A stretch of DNA of 64,000 nt from positions 1 through 64,000 of the forward strand of contig JAGFNQ010007705.1 in assembly GCA_024364735.1 (NCBI GenBank), written 5' to 3'. This DNA is from Boesenbergia rotunda (taxonomy: Eukaryota; Streptophyta; Magnoliopsida; Zingiberales; Zingiberaceae). A model generated the notes under the pieces. The model worked only from the letters and a program-made list of their open reading frames with translations. It was not told the origin of the DNA and searched no databases. Positions 33,491 to 44,945 of this stretch are shown here, piece by piece. Each line of letters opens with the position of its first letter. Position 1 is the first letter of the stretch. The position numbers and the translations under genes are program-made.

Positions 33491-35994
33491 ATGGGTAAGG
33501 AGACCAAAAAAGACCATGGTAGGAGAGAGGTTCTAGAGGAGGGCTACCAAGCGGAGTGGTACGAGTCCGCCTCTTCTAGAGTAAGGCCGGAAGCTCTACA
33601 AGTAGCCGGTGAGAGTTATGGCATTTCGGCCGAGATGACGGTGGTGATCCCTAGGGTGGGTCAGTCGCCGGTAGAACCTTCTCTAGGTTGCTTTACCTTC
33701 TTCCTAGGGCAAGTAGAGTCAGGACTTCATTTCCCTATCCCCCCTTTCTTCATGAATATATCCTCCTATTTTGATATCCCTCTCCACCAGATGACTCCCA
33801 ACGCCTTTGCTCAGATGGGCAGGGCATACATCATCTTTAAACTCTTCAACATCCCCCTGACCCCTCGCCTTTTCCATTACTTTTTCGTTCCGATTGGCTC
33901 GCGAAGGGCGTTTAGCTTTACAACGCGCCCCAGCCATAGGTTCTTAGAGGGGTTCCCTTCTTCTCATAAAGGGTGGAAGGAGAAGTTTTTTTTCATCCGA
34001 CTACCGCCCCCCCTGGTTCTTTCAGTTCTCATCGCTGGATGGAGAATCTGCCTGCTCCCCCTGAACTAGGGAACTTTCAACAGGATCCTACCTACCAGCG
34101 AGCTAGGAGAATTCTCTCTTGCATGGAGTTCAGTGGCCCGGGTCTGGTACATAGCGATGAGCTCATGTATCGAGCGGGCCTCAATCCTAAAGTTATCCGC
34201 ATCAGTCCCAACCTCAGTAAGTTTGTCATTTCCATCAATGCTCATTAATTCTAATTGATGTTCTGTTGCCTATCTATTACAGAGAAAATCATGCTCTTGA
34301 AGGTGATGAACCGGCTCATCAAGTGGGATGAAGCCAACAAGGGGGCCCTAGATCCTCCTCCAGCCCCTCTCACCTCGCCCTCTGCTTTGGCCGAGGCCTC
34401 GGAGGAGACTGTCGAATCGTCTGGGGAGCCTGCAACGCTGGAGCGGATAGAGGCTCCTGTCGTGCCTCAAACACTTGTCGACCAAGGGACTTCGGGTCTA
34501 TATGTCAACCCGGAGGCTGGCGTCCCTTCGGGGAATGATCCACCTCTAGCTACAGTCCATACGAGGGAGGCTGCGAAGAAGTCATCGTCTCCCGTCGACC
34601 CACAAATACTCAAATTTTCTGGGCAGCAAAAGAGGAAAGTCCTGGAAGACCTGGCCCCGAGACGGAAAAGGTTGCGTCACATCGACCCCAGCACACTCTC
34701 TTCCATCCCTGAGGAGTGCCTTCTTATCTCGAATGATGAGGGTACCGTCCCCCGTCTCCACCTTCCCAACGGACTGCCCTTACAGAGAAAGGCGGTCAGG
34801 CCCCCGGCACCTCCCCGGTCAACTCTTCTGAGGCCCGAAAGGCAAGCAAGCATTGCCTGCCCAACCTCGGATGCAGCTCGACCGCCTACGCAAAAGGGTT
34901 GACGTGGCTTGGAGGCTGCCGCACAGTCTTTTCCCCCGGTGCACTTTAAGGAGGTACTTGCAGAGGGCCTTTCTTCCGAGGGGGCCTCCAGTTCTGAGGA
35001 GGATAACTTCGGCCCCTTCACAGTGCCACCTGAAGCTCCCACTGTCCAGCCACTCCCCACGTGCAGAGACTCCTTACCCACAGTGAGCCGAGCTGACGCC
35101 CCGAGAAGTTAAAGAGCCTTAGAAGGGGAGGTCGTGCATGGTCTCTGTTGGGCCTCTCACCACCCTCCGTGAGTCTCTTTTGAAGGTAAGTGTTCCAGGT
35201 TTCATAGGTAACTTCCCTATATGTTTTATAACTCCTTTGTACTATGACAGGCGGCTCAAGACTATTTGACGATCGGCCGCCACTTGTACTCCTGGCCGGA
35301 GGTTGATGCCTTAACCCGCCGAGCACTGAGAGCAGAGGCCACAGCTGACCATGTCATAGGGCGGGACTCATGCAAGCGGAAGTCAGCAGAGCTCTCCGAG
35401 TGAAGGTGGAGCATCAACTGGACACCCTGCTGGCTATGGAGTCCTCCCTACATAGTTCCCGTCATCCGGGAGCGTTTGATGTCTGGGAGGGCAGTGGCCC
35501 TCACAGACGACCTGCTCCGGGTGACTCAGGAGCAAGACCAGCTCCAAGCGAAGGAGAAAAAGCTGTTGGGGGATGTCCGACTTCTAGAGACTTCGGCCGG
35601 AAGGTTGAATGAGCGCATCAAAGACCAAGCGCACCAGCTAGCCCAGAAGGAATATGTCATCATGGTGGCAGCTGGTCGCTTGAATGTCCTGGAGGAGGAT
35701 GTGGCTCAGGCACAATCGGAAGCTTCGACTACTTCAGAAAGACTCAAAGAGACCCTGGAAGACCAGCACAAAATGTCTTCTGAGGCGACTCAGCTAATGA
35801 TTGCCAAGGAGGCAGCCAAGGTCGAAATGCGCAATCTCCAGGTTACTGAGGCCTCCCGTCTCAAGGAGTCCGAGGCGGAATTCAAGACCAGGTTCCTGGA
35901 GTCGGACGAGTTTGGCGATATCCTTGTCGACCAGGTAATGAAGCGTTTGAAGCAGGGCTTCCACGGGGCCATCGATCAAATGAGGATGGCCTAA
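33491..35994 (+). pseudogene. Transposase_28-type gag-like gene of a gypsy (Tat) element
   Basis: The ATG at 33491 opens a protein of the 'putative gypsy type transposon' family (Pfam Transposase_28). Motifs include HFPIPPFF, SYFDIPLHQMTPNAF, IFKLFNIPLTPRLFHYFF and HKGWKEKFFF, then LPAPPELGNFQQD. The frame shifts at a C7 run (34007-34013). An intron with GT..AG borders is likely at 34217-34282, and a second may lie near 35186-35250. An in-frame TGA lies at 34900-34902. The C-terminal part (35476-35994) is a long heptad-rich coiled coil (LQAKEKKLLGDVRLLE, LEEDVAQAQSEA). Such proteins probably act as structural gag of Tat-lineage non-autonomous elements, which is inference. This copy is broken. 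Confidence 0.7.
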
Positions 35995-36069
35995 CTCTTG
36001 TCGCCGGATGCTGACTTGAGTTTCATGAGCATTGGCCGAGTCTGGGAGGAGCTCCCGCTAGAAGACAAG

Positions 36070-36936
36070 GAGTTGTAGATAATATAAAACTATTTTCCAC
36101 CCTGGACCTCGCCTTTTTTTCTATTCGAGCTTACTATCTTCTCCATCTTTCCTAATGTAATCATTTTGATCGTAATGAAAATATTTTTGGCTTAGTTTGT
36201 CTTGAGTAACTTTTCTTTTCTTTTTGTTATTCTTGCAATGTTTGTTACTGGCCTGAGGAGCCGGAAAGTTGAAGAACCAACGCTTGGCCTAAAGAGCAAG
36301 GAAGCTGAAGAACAAGGGTTCCTCCCGACCTTCGGAGCGAGGTGGCAGACAAACACGTCTGAAGAACAAGTGTTCTTTCCTGGCCCAAGGAGCAAGATAG
36401 CAATCTAACACTCCTGCAAAATAAGTGTTCCTTCCCAGCCCGCGAGGCAAGGGAGCCAAGGAGCCAACGCTCGTCCCCAACATCCTCTTGGGTTGGTTTC
36501 AGGAACCTAGTGCCCCTCATGATACCGAGTGTCTATCGGACCGAGGTAATCTCGGGGGTCTTGGGTTCGACCTCGGGTGTAGGTCTTCCCAAGGTAACCC
36601 CGCAAGTCCGACTGCTTGGCTTGAAGCTATTCATCTAGGGGATCGGTATTGGCTTCCTTCTCTATTGAGTGTTTGCTGAGTTCAAGGAATCAGAACAATC
36701 ATCTCCGAGCCCAAGGCGGTCCCTTGAATCAATCCATAAAGGTTCGTGAATTTTGAGGTGCCACAGAAACATGCCAATCAACGGCGACAAAAAAGAGACG
36801 ATGCTTTGGTATGGGAGTCCATTATTGCCCACGTGTCGTGACCCTATTGGTTGCACGAGGGCAGCTATCACTATAAAGGTGGAAGGCTAAACCACTCTTC
36901 CCCCTCCATTTTTTCCTCCTCCTTTTGTTAGAACCC
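36070..36936 (+). other. 3' part of the first gag-like gene and leader of the second
   Basis: 36235-36480 holds about three degenerate GAAGAACAA.TGTTC...CCCAAGGAGCAAG-like units. 36530-36610 carries CCGAGGTAATCTCGGG-like words as at 30890-31080. A CTATAAAGGTGGAAGG TATA-like box at about 36872 precedes the next frame. No other gene. Confidence 0.45.
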
Positions 36937-37431
36937 ATGAGCAAGGAAGGGAAAAGAGGTCACAGCCGGGAGGAGAAATTGAAGAGGGAAGTGGTTCACC
37001 GCCCAGAGTGGCGCGAAGCCACTTTCGCACAGGTTAAGTCAAGTGCTCTCAGAACCACTTGTGAAGCGTACAACATTCCGGCACACCCCCCACCATTCCC
37101 ACTTCTGACAGAGGTCATCTGTTTCACCGGAGAGTATAGTAGAGATGGTATCGTCGATTTCACCGGAGAGCATAGCAGAGATGGTATCGTCGATTTCACC
37201 GGAGAGCATAGCAGAGATGGTACCGTCGGTTTCACCGAAGAGCATGGCAGAGATGATATCATCTCTTTCACTCGAGAGCGTAGCAAACTCCTCCGGACTC
37301 TCCATCATTATATCAGTAAGTGTTTCCTTTTGGTTTCTCTCCTGTCTATTACGAATGCTTTCCACCTACTAATCAATCAATCCACCAATGTTTTGGGAAT
37401 CCGCCGGTCGACCCAGTTCCGAAACGGTTGA
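36937..37431 (+). pseudogene. Truncated Transposase_28-type gag-like gene with 12-residue repeats
   Basis: The start, SKEGKRGHSREEKLKREVV, followed by a W-rich segment and a region ending AYNIPAHPP, parallels the N-terminus of the gene at 33491. The middle is replaced by about four copies of a 36-bp unit (37122-37285) encoding FTGEHSRDGIVD-like repeats. The domain core is absent, and the frame ends at 37431. The stop at 37429-37431 follows sequence resembling the C-terminal end of the coiled-coil part (KRLKQGF-like). It looks like an internally deleted relative. Confidence 0.55.
37122..37285 (+). repeat. 36-bp in-frame minisatellite
   Basis: Four to five units of TTCACCGGAGAGCATAGCAG followed by AGATGGTATCGTCGAT. 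The period is a multiple of three, so the coding frame stays open. The later units are more diverged. Confidence 0.85.
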
Positions 37432-38169
37432 AGCAAGGTTTCATCGTTGCATCCCTGCAAATTCGACGAATGGGAATGCTACGGTAGGATGTCCACCTCA
37501 GTTTTTCCGGCACCAGTCAGGCATAGGATAGGTTGCCATCCAAGTAGAAGAAGTTGTAGTTGCCGCCTTTCCTTTTCTCCCTTTGTATTTCACTTTTTGT
37601 CTTTGTTTCCAAATGTGAATTGAATGTAACACGTAATCAAGACCTTTGAATGGAACTTTTTCTTCCCTTTACCTTGTGTACCCAGAGTCTTTTCTGTTTC
37701 CTTTTCATCTATCAGTTATCGTGAAAACGCTTTCGGCCTTAAACAATGCCCTTTGCCTTCAGGGTTGACCTTACTTTACTTTTAGCAGAGGACCAAGAGG
37801 TCCTAGCCATGACCGAAGATTTAGAGGTCACAACCATAATGAAGATGACTCTTAGCTCACCCGCCACAAGGAGACAACTCCGAACACAGCAGCCAGACGG
37901 AGGTGGTAAGGCAATAGAGGAGAGCCCGGGCAAAGGAGGGGTCTCCTCTACTGGGTCCACTGATTGTATCCCCTATGTATACCTATCTTTTGTACTTCCT
38001 CGAGATGTTATCGTCAATGTGTCCGCCTCAGAAATAAAGAGAAACTTGTTACCTCTAACATGTAAGTACTGTGAGCAATGATTAAATATCATGTTTGGCT
38101 CCTATGTCTGATGGCGTTATTTCATAACTTTCTTCCACTACATTCCCCCAAGCCTCCTCCAGTTAATGG
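37432..38169 (+). other. 3' region of the truncated gag-like gene
   Basis: An open frame of 111 codons at 37746-38081 has no recognised domain and is probably incidental. Nothing else is identified. Confidence 0.35.
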
Positions 38170-39640
38170 TTAGAGGTTGTATGGTTTGAACAGCTCCTGG
38201 TTGGGCATCCACAACCCCCGAACCAGGCCTACTCACCATGGGCATCCGCAGCACCGCGGGGGTAGTAGGGTTCTGTCCGCTCTTGGTCGGGCATCCGCAG
38301 CACCCAGACCAAGCCTACCACCTCGGGCATCCATAGCACTGCGAGGTAGTAGGGTTTTTACAACTATTGGCCAGGCATTCGCAGCACCAGACCAAGCCTA
38401 CTCACCTCAGGCATCCGCAGCACCGCGAGGTAGTAGGGTTTTCCAGCTCTTGGTCGGGCATCCGCAGCACCCAGACCAAGCCTACTCACCTCAGGCATCC
38501 GCAGCACCGCGAGGTAGTAGGGTTTAGGTAGCTCTTGGTTGGGCATCCGCTGCATCCAGACCAAGCCTACTCACCTCGGGCATCCACAGCACTACGAGGT
38601 AGTAGGGTTTACGACTCTTGGTCGGGCATTCGTAGCACCCAGACCATGCCTCTTCACCTCGGGCATCCGCAACACCGCGAGGTAGTAGGGTTTAGGAAGC
38701 TCTTGGTCGGGCATCCGCAGCACCCAGACCAAGCCTACTCACCTCGGGCATTCGCAGCACCACGAGGTAGTAAGGTTTTACAGCTCTTGGTCGGGCATCC
38801 GCAACACCCAAACCAAGCTTACTCACCTCGGGCATCCGTAGCACCGCGAGGTAGTAGGGTTTTACAGCTCTTGGTCGGGCATCCGCAGCACCTAGACAAA
38901 GCCTACTCACCTCGGGCATCAACAGCACCACGAGATAGTAGGGTTTAGGCAGCTCTTGGTTGAGCATTCCGCAGCACTCAGACCAACCCTACTCACCTCG
39001 GGCATCCGCAGCACCGCGAGGTAGTAGGGTTTTACAGCTCTTGGTCGGGCATCCGTAGCACCCAGACCAAGCCTACTCACCTCGGGCATCCGCAACACCA
39101 CGAGGTAGTAGGGTTTATGCATCTCTTGGTTGGGCATCCACACACCCAGACCAAGCATACTCACCTCGGGCATCTGCAGCACTGCGAGGTAGTAGGGTTT
39201 TACAACTCTTGGTTGGGCATCCGCAGCACCCAGACCAAACCTACTCACCTCGGGCATCCACAGCACCGCGAGGTAGTAGGGTTTAGGCAGCTCTTGGTCG
39301 GGCATCCGCCGCACCTAGACCAAGCCTACTCACTTCGGGCACCCGCAGCACCGCGAGATAGTAGGGTTTAGGCAGCTCTTGGTCGGGCATCCGTAGCACC
39401 CAGACCAAGCCTACTAACCTCGGGCATCCACAGCACCGCGAGGTAGTAAGGTTTAGGCAACTCTTGGTTGGGCATCCGCAGCACCCAGACCAAGCCTACT
39501 CACCTAGGGCATCCGCAGCACCACGAGGTAGTAGGGTTTTACAGCTCTTGGTTGGGCATCCACAACACCCAGACCAAGCTTACTCACCTCGGGCATCCAC
39601 AGCACTGCGAGGTAGTAGGGTTTTAGACAGATGTATTGGC
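38170..39640 (+). repeat. 84-bp minisatellite, about 17 copies
   Basis: The unit reads CAGCTCTTGGTCGGGCATCC then GCAGCACCCAGACCAAGCCT, ACTCACCTCGGGCATCCGCA and GCACCGCGAGGTAGTAGGGT, about 84 bp. Each unit holds two GGGCATCCGCAGCAC half repeats. A few units have 1-3-base indels. Because 84 is divisible by three, frames stay open over several units on both strands, producing spurious repetitive proteins. The array lies downstream of a Tat-type gag-like gene, where Tat/Ogre elements are known to carry tandem arrays that can seed satellites. Confidence 0.9.
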
Positions 39641-39739
39641 ACTTTTATGATGACGCGTCTCGTTTATTTCATAACTATTACTACAAGGTAGCAAGAATAC
39701 ATAAACAAGTACATAGTGTATCTCACAAATCACACTGAG

Positions 39740-40330
39740 TGTGGCAGGGTTGGAGATAGTTGGCATGTCATGGCCTCTTCAGCTTTTTACCCCGGTCCTC
39801 CTGTGGATGGTAGCTACCTCCGGCTAGCTTTCTGATGACGGGGTAAGGCTCGCTCCACTGTGGCTCCAGCTTCCCGGGATCACCTACGGGCTTGAATCAC
39901 TCACAGACCTTGTCACTGGCCTGAAAGTCTTGGACGATCACCCGACGATTGTACGTCCACCACATGCGCTGCCTGTACGCCACTAACTGGGTAGCTGCTT
40001 TGTCACGGACTTCGGACACGTGGTCTAGGTCGATCAGTTGCTCCTGATCATTTTCCTCCTTTCCTCTCTGGGCCTTCCTCCACTCGGGGATTAGCGAGAT
40101 CAATTTGCAAGGCTTCGTGTGACTTCGGGTTTTTGCGGGACTCCGATCTGACTTCCCCGCTATAGCATCATCGAGACACCAACTGGTCTCCCTTGGCTTC
40201 AGCCACATGGTCGCCTACCGAAAATTAATTTTCTGGTGGTAGACCGAGACCACCGCCTAGAATATACTGAGTGTCGGGTGTCCCAAGATGGCGTTGTAGG
40301 ATGAGGGAACATCCACGACCAGGAAGGGAG
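39740..40330 (-). pseudogene. Tat-lineage gypsy pol remnant: protease end joined to integrase C-terminus
   Basis: Minus strand, right to left. Near 40330-40215 the frame reads FLVVDVPSSYNAILGHPTL, the conserved stretch at the protease/RT junction of Tat elements. From about 40120 to 39750 it reads as integrase C-terminus (AYRQRMWWTYNRRV, then GKLEPQWSEPYPVI and AGGSYHPQ). RT, RNase H and the integrase core, normally about 3 kb, are missing between them, so a large internal deletion joined the two. It is cut on the right by the LTR beginning at 40331. Confidence 0.7.
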
Positions 40331-41315
40331 TGTTAGGACCTTGACGTTAGCTAGAGGAGGTGAATAGCTATTTTCGATTTTCTTCCTACACGTGTTAGCA
40401 AGAACAAGCGGAAAACTTAAATATAAACTAAAACAATGTTAACACCAAACCTTTACGTGGTTCGGAGATGATACTCCTACTCCACGGCTGTCCGTAAGGT
40501 GGACGATCCCGATCCGTCGGTGGATGAGTCCCCAGAAGACCTCCGGCTAGCTCTTGTCGCTCCTTGTGGGTGGAGAAACCTCGCCACAATCCCTTGACAA
40601 CTTCTGAGCACTTATAGGCTACTAACAGGTTTTACCCAAGCTTGTTTCGCCAAAGAAACTCAGCCAAAAACGAGCTCTCTTAAATAATGTTCAATGCTGA
40701 AAAGACCGTTACCAGTCGACTGGTGCTAACACCAGTCGACTGGTCCACTTGAATTCGAATGTCACAGCCCGACGCTTCGAATTCTGGTGGACACCAGTCG
40801 ACTGATCGTAGGATCAGTCGACTGATCTTTCTGTACTCTACATTAGTCGACTGATCCAAGCATCAGTCAACTGCCAACTCTCTAAACCTAGGGTTTCCCT
40901 TCCCGAGTACAATTCCCTCAGCACTCGAACCCTCACGACTTAGCTGACTCCTCATCCAGCAGCCTCGACCTGTTGCCTTCAACCCTTCTTCGACTTTGGC
41001 TCTCGTCCCTCGGATGCATGCAAGCCCATGGTCGTCTCCCCATGCCATCCTTTGCGTATGCCTCAAAGTTCGTTTCCCTCGGCTCGTCGTCCCTGCTTTG
41101 TCCACAGTCCCTCGGATGCATGCAAGCCCACGGCTCGTCTCCCCATGCCATCCTTCACTGGACCCGAAGACGTCCAACTAAGTCTATGTGTATCTTACAA
41201 ACCTTCACACTCAAATACACATATTAGATCAACATGAAACCCTAACTTAATCATATTGACACACACATCAAAACCCATGATCCACTTGATCACACTTGGG
41301 TCGATTGCACCAACA
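40331..41315 (-). repeat. Sirevirus-like S1 LTR (3' LTR of a truncated element)
   Basis: 985 bp, TGTTAGGACC...GCACCAACA, followed on the right by the minus-strand polypurine tract (41316-41330), so internal sequence lies to the right. It is homologous to the other S1 LTRs and rich in CAGTCGACTG words (40715-40870). The 5' LTR and primer site of this element are not in the window. Confidence 0.82.
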
Positions 41316-42489
41316 ATCTCCCCCTTTTTATGTGTGACAATATGTTTAAGTTAGATGCAAATATAACAATTGAAAATTACAGACATAGGAAATTAAGAAG
41401 CATAACCATGCATCCTCCCCCTTAACCTATGCCTTCACACATAATTTTTAATTTTGCATAACCACAAGTTAAAAACTAACTTTTCAATTTTGCATAACCA
41501 CAAGTTAAGTTAAAAACTAACTTAAACCTCTCAATTCTCCCCCTTTGACACCATCAAAAGGATTGCTCCAAGCAATATTAACCCCTAGTATCAATTTGGG
41601 ATAAGTTTTTAGTTCTGAAAACCCCTAAAATCAGAAATCATACACATCAGTCGACTGCGTCAGTTACCAGTTGATTGGTGCCTTCAAGCTAACTTAAACC
41701 TTTTAATTCTCCCCCTTTGACACCATCAAAAGGATTGCTCCAAGCAATATTAACCCCTAGTATCAATTTGGGATAAATTTTTAGTTCTGAAAACCCCTAA
41801 AATCAAAAACTATACGCATCAGTCGACTGCGTCAGTTACCAGTTGATTGGTGCCTTCAAATTGTAAACTCACAGAGAGTTCAGTCGACTGCCCTAGGGGG
41901 CAGTCGACTGATACAGATCTGTCTGAAATTTCAGCTTCTAGGCCGAAATTCAGAAATCCATAATAAATTCTATAAAATTTGAAAAATTATGAAATTTTGC
42001 AAACATATTTCTTATAATGTATTATAACAGAGAAAAATGTCTTTTCATGAAAACACTAAACATGTTTGACTTTTTTTTGACCAAAACTCAATTCTTTTGA
42101 AAACATTCAACTTTGTATCAAACCTACTCCCTAGTTTTGAAACCATGTATTTTCCAAGTCTATCCCATACTTCTTAAACCACAGAAATATTTTCAATCCT
42201 CCCCTTTTTGCTTATATTAATACTAGAGAAAGAAAAAGTGATGAAAGCTCCCCCTTTATACCATAATCTCTAGATAGAAAGTATTTTGGAATTCATCATA
42301 TATTATTTACACATAACCCACAAATAAAGTAATAACACTCTATATAAGCAATACTAAGAAGTGAATTAAAGGTTCACACGGAACCATAAATAAGTGCTAC
42401 ACAAATCCTCAAATATTACAATATGAAATATGGTGTTTGAGAGATAATAGAAGAATATGCTCAAGCTAAAATACACTCTCAACACCATC
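41316..42489 (-). other. 3' non-coding part of the S1 element with PPT copies and a 172-bp duplication
   Basis: Polypurine-type tracts occur at 41316, about 41410, 41536, 41708 and 42250. The segment 41521-41692 is directly repeated at 41693-41861 (period 172), each copy containing a PPT and a CAGTCGACTG word. No coding. Confidence 0.7.
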
Positions 42490-42987
42490 ATGTCCAAGTC
42501 ATGCTGAGGCTATGCATCATCGTTAGGAGGAGGAGGAGGAGGGGCCTGGTACATCAGATCCCAGCGCTGCATCATCTCAGACATATCAGCATGTCTCTGC
42601 TGAAAACTCTAAAAATCCTCCCTGAGTCCGTGAACCTCCGCCTCCAGTCGGGAGAATCGCTCCTCTGTAATCCCCGCAGGAGCAGCAGCAGGCGCAGTAG
42701 CAGGAGCAACCTCCTCCTTATCATCAGAACTAGAGGATACATGGTTATCTCACCAGACCATCACTCTTTGTTGTTTCTCAATCCCAGCCAAGGAGAGCTG
42801 CCGAGAACCTATCCGATCGTAGTCCTTGGATAGCTGATTAAACTGACCTCTAGTGACGTCAATACCTCTAGACTCAAAGAATTTGGTCAAAATATGACTG
42901 AATGGCATGTAGATCTTCTGATGAACCTCATGCGAAAAATGCACAATAGATGCGAATACATGACGGGCAATGTCAATGTCTAGCCTC
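42490..42987 (-). pseudogene. Plant transposon-type ORF in the 3' part of the S1 element
   Basis: On the minus strand a frame continues from the left edge of the next LTR (42988) and reads MHFSHEVHQKIYMPFSHILT, then GIDVTRG, DYDRIGSRQLSLAGI, then an Ala/Pro-rich linker (APATAPAAAP-like) and a predicted helix (RFSRLEAEVHGLREDF). I recognise this as the C-terminal part of proteins often labelled 'putative plant transposon protein', of unknown function. The N-terminal part is cut off by the insertion at 42988. It lies 3' of where pol would be. Confidence 0.55.
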
Positions 42988-43997
42988 TGTTAGATCGTGA
43001 CCGTCAAGCTAGATGGGGGTGAATAGCTTCTCTCGATTCTTCTTCCTACGAGGTTAGCATGTGCAAGCGGAAACAATAACAACACGAATAAAACAAACGC
43101 TAACACCAACCTTTACGTGGTTCAGAGATGACGCTCCTACTCCACGGCTATCCGTAAGGTGGATGATCCCTTGATCCTTTGGTGGATCACTCCCCGGATG
43201 CCCTCCGGCTAGCTCATGTAGCTCCTTGTGGGTGGAGAAACCTCGCCACAATCCCGGACACACTTCTGAGCAACTAAGACTACTAATGAGCTCTAACCAA
43301 GCTCATTTCGTCAAGAGCTCCCAGTCAAAACTGAGCCTCTTTAAATAGGTCTCTTGGCTAAAAATCCTGCTACCAGTCGATTGCCCCAAGGCCAGTCGAC
43401 TGATCCCACTCAAATTCGACTATTGCAAGTCCAATGTTCGAATTCCCAAGCACTACCAGTCGACTGCCCCCACAGCAGTCGACTGATATTTCTGTGGTGT
43501 TTCCCAGTCGACCGCCAAACCACCAGTCGACTGCCCCACCTAGGTTTTCCTTCCCGAGTACAATTCTCTCAGCACTCGACCCCTAAGATTTCCCGAGTAC
43601 ATTTCCCTCAGCACTCGAACCCTCACAACTCAGCTGACTCTTCACCAGCAGCCTCGATCTGTTGCCTTCACGTCCTCTTCAACTTTGACCCTCGTCCCTC
43701 AAATGTGCACGCAAGCCCACGGCTTGCCTCCATGCCATGCTTCATGTACATCTCGAAGTCCGTGTCCCTCGGCTCATCGTCCCTGCTATCCATGGTCCCT
43801 CGGATGCGGACACAAGCCCATAGCTTGCCTCCATACCACCCTTCACCGTACCCGAAGTCATCCAGTTAAGTTCATGTGTATCCTGCAAGACCTGCACACT
43901 CAAATACACATATCAAAACACAAGGGTAAACCTAACTTAAACCCTTTGCCCAAACATCAAAACACATGGTCACTCCGGACCATAGATTGCCTCAATA
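42988..43997 (-). repeat. Sirevirus-like S1 LTR, second truncated element
   Basis: 1010 bp, TGTTAGATCG...CCTCAATA (decayed CCAACA), followed on the right by a decayed PPT and about 190 bp of 3' non-coding sequence matching 2959-3230. It is inserted in the ORF of the element at 40331-42987. The rest of its body is lost at about 44187. Confidence 0.8.
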
Positions 43998-44187
43998 ATC
44001 TCTCTCTTTTTGATGTTTGACAATATGTTTATGTTAGGGAAAATAAATATAAATGTAAACATGCATGAATCCTATCACAAGGCATCCCCACACCTAACCT
44101 CCCAATGTTTGGACTTTTTACCAAAATGGGCTTTTTAAAACATTCCCATGGCTCCCCCTATATTGGACTTACAAAGGCTTTTTTCCT
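43998..44187 (-). other. 3' non-coding stub of the second S1 element
   Basis: Aligns with 2959-3230 (CCTATCACAAG, CATCCCCACACCTAACCTCC and GGCTCCCCCTATATTGGACT blocks) and then stops abruptly, joining Tat-type sequence. Confidence 0.65.
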
Positions 44188-44229
44188 TGGTATTAAGCAC
44201 ATAGTAAGTTCGTAATTGCTCTTGCTTTT

Positions 44230-44945
44230 TCTTCCTCGTTCGCCCTCTCATGGCCTCTGCCGATTCTACCTGGTATATGTCCTAGCGGACAAATCTTTCT
44301 CGGCATGCAATCTTATAGTTGTAAGAAACCTATGGTGTTCCCCCAGATTATGAGCATAGAATTCCACTTCCTAACCAACAATCTCAGGATCCTCCACTGG
44401 GCTTCGTTATATTTTATAGGAGCTAGTTGTCTAGCGACCTTAGGTTTCCTCTTCATCCATTCCTTGAAGAACTAGCTCATTACTTCCAGTTAACCCCGAC
44501 TCAACTGATACCCAATTCCTATCGCCTGATCTATAGTGTCATTATTGTCTTCAAGGCATAGGATATCCCTCTTGACCTCGTCATCTTCCACTACCTTTTT
44601 TATTTTAGGCAAACAGAATCGAGGGTCTTTTATTTTGCGTCCAGGAAGAGCTACAAATTTTTAGGCGAGTTTCTTTCTTCCCACAAGGGGTGGAAAGGTA
44701 CTTTCTTTTTCCTTAAACCCCCTCAGCCCTATACCTAGCCTATGCCCTGGCTTAATGATCTCCTGGACTTTGTTGCAAGACTATAAATCAAAGTTGATGT
44801 ATTTGGAGACTCTCTATGTCTTGAAAGGCTTGGAATTTAATGCTTGCAATTTGGTAGAAGATGAGGCGTTGTTGCATTGGGTTGGTCTGATCCCCAATGT
44901 TATACCATTAGAAGGCACCTTGGGTGAGGACACCCCCTTTGCCTA
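44230..44945 (+). pseudogene. Transposase_28-type gag-like remnant
   Basis: A decayed plus-strand frame with several stops and shifts retains TQLIPNSYRLIYSVIIVFKA, then IFHYLFYF, SRKSYKFLGEFLSSHKGW and GTFFFLK, the same motif order as the gene at 33491. The tail (about 44755-44945) matches its later part (LYVLKGLEF, HWVGLIPNV). Non-functional. Confidence 0.65.

Noticed and set aside
38170..39640. Possible CRISPR-like array
   Set aside because: No repeat/spacer structure: the entire unit is repeated head to tail without unique spacers, and this is plant nuclear DNA.
38177..39691. Histidine/proline-rich repetitive proteins on both strands
   Set aside because: By-products of the 84-bp minisatellite. 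No start context, domain or conservation signal.
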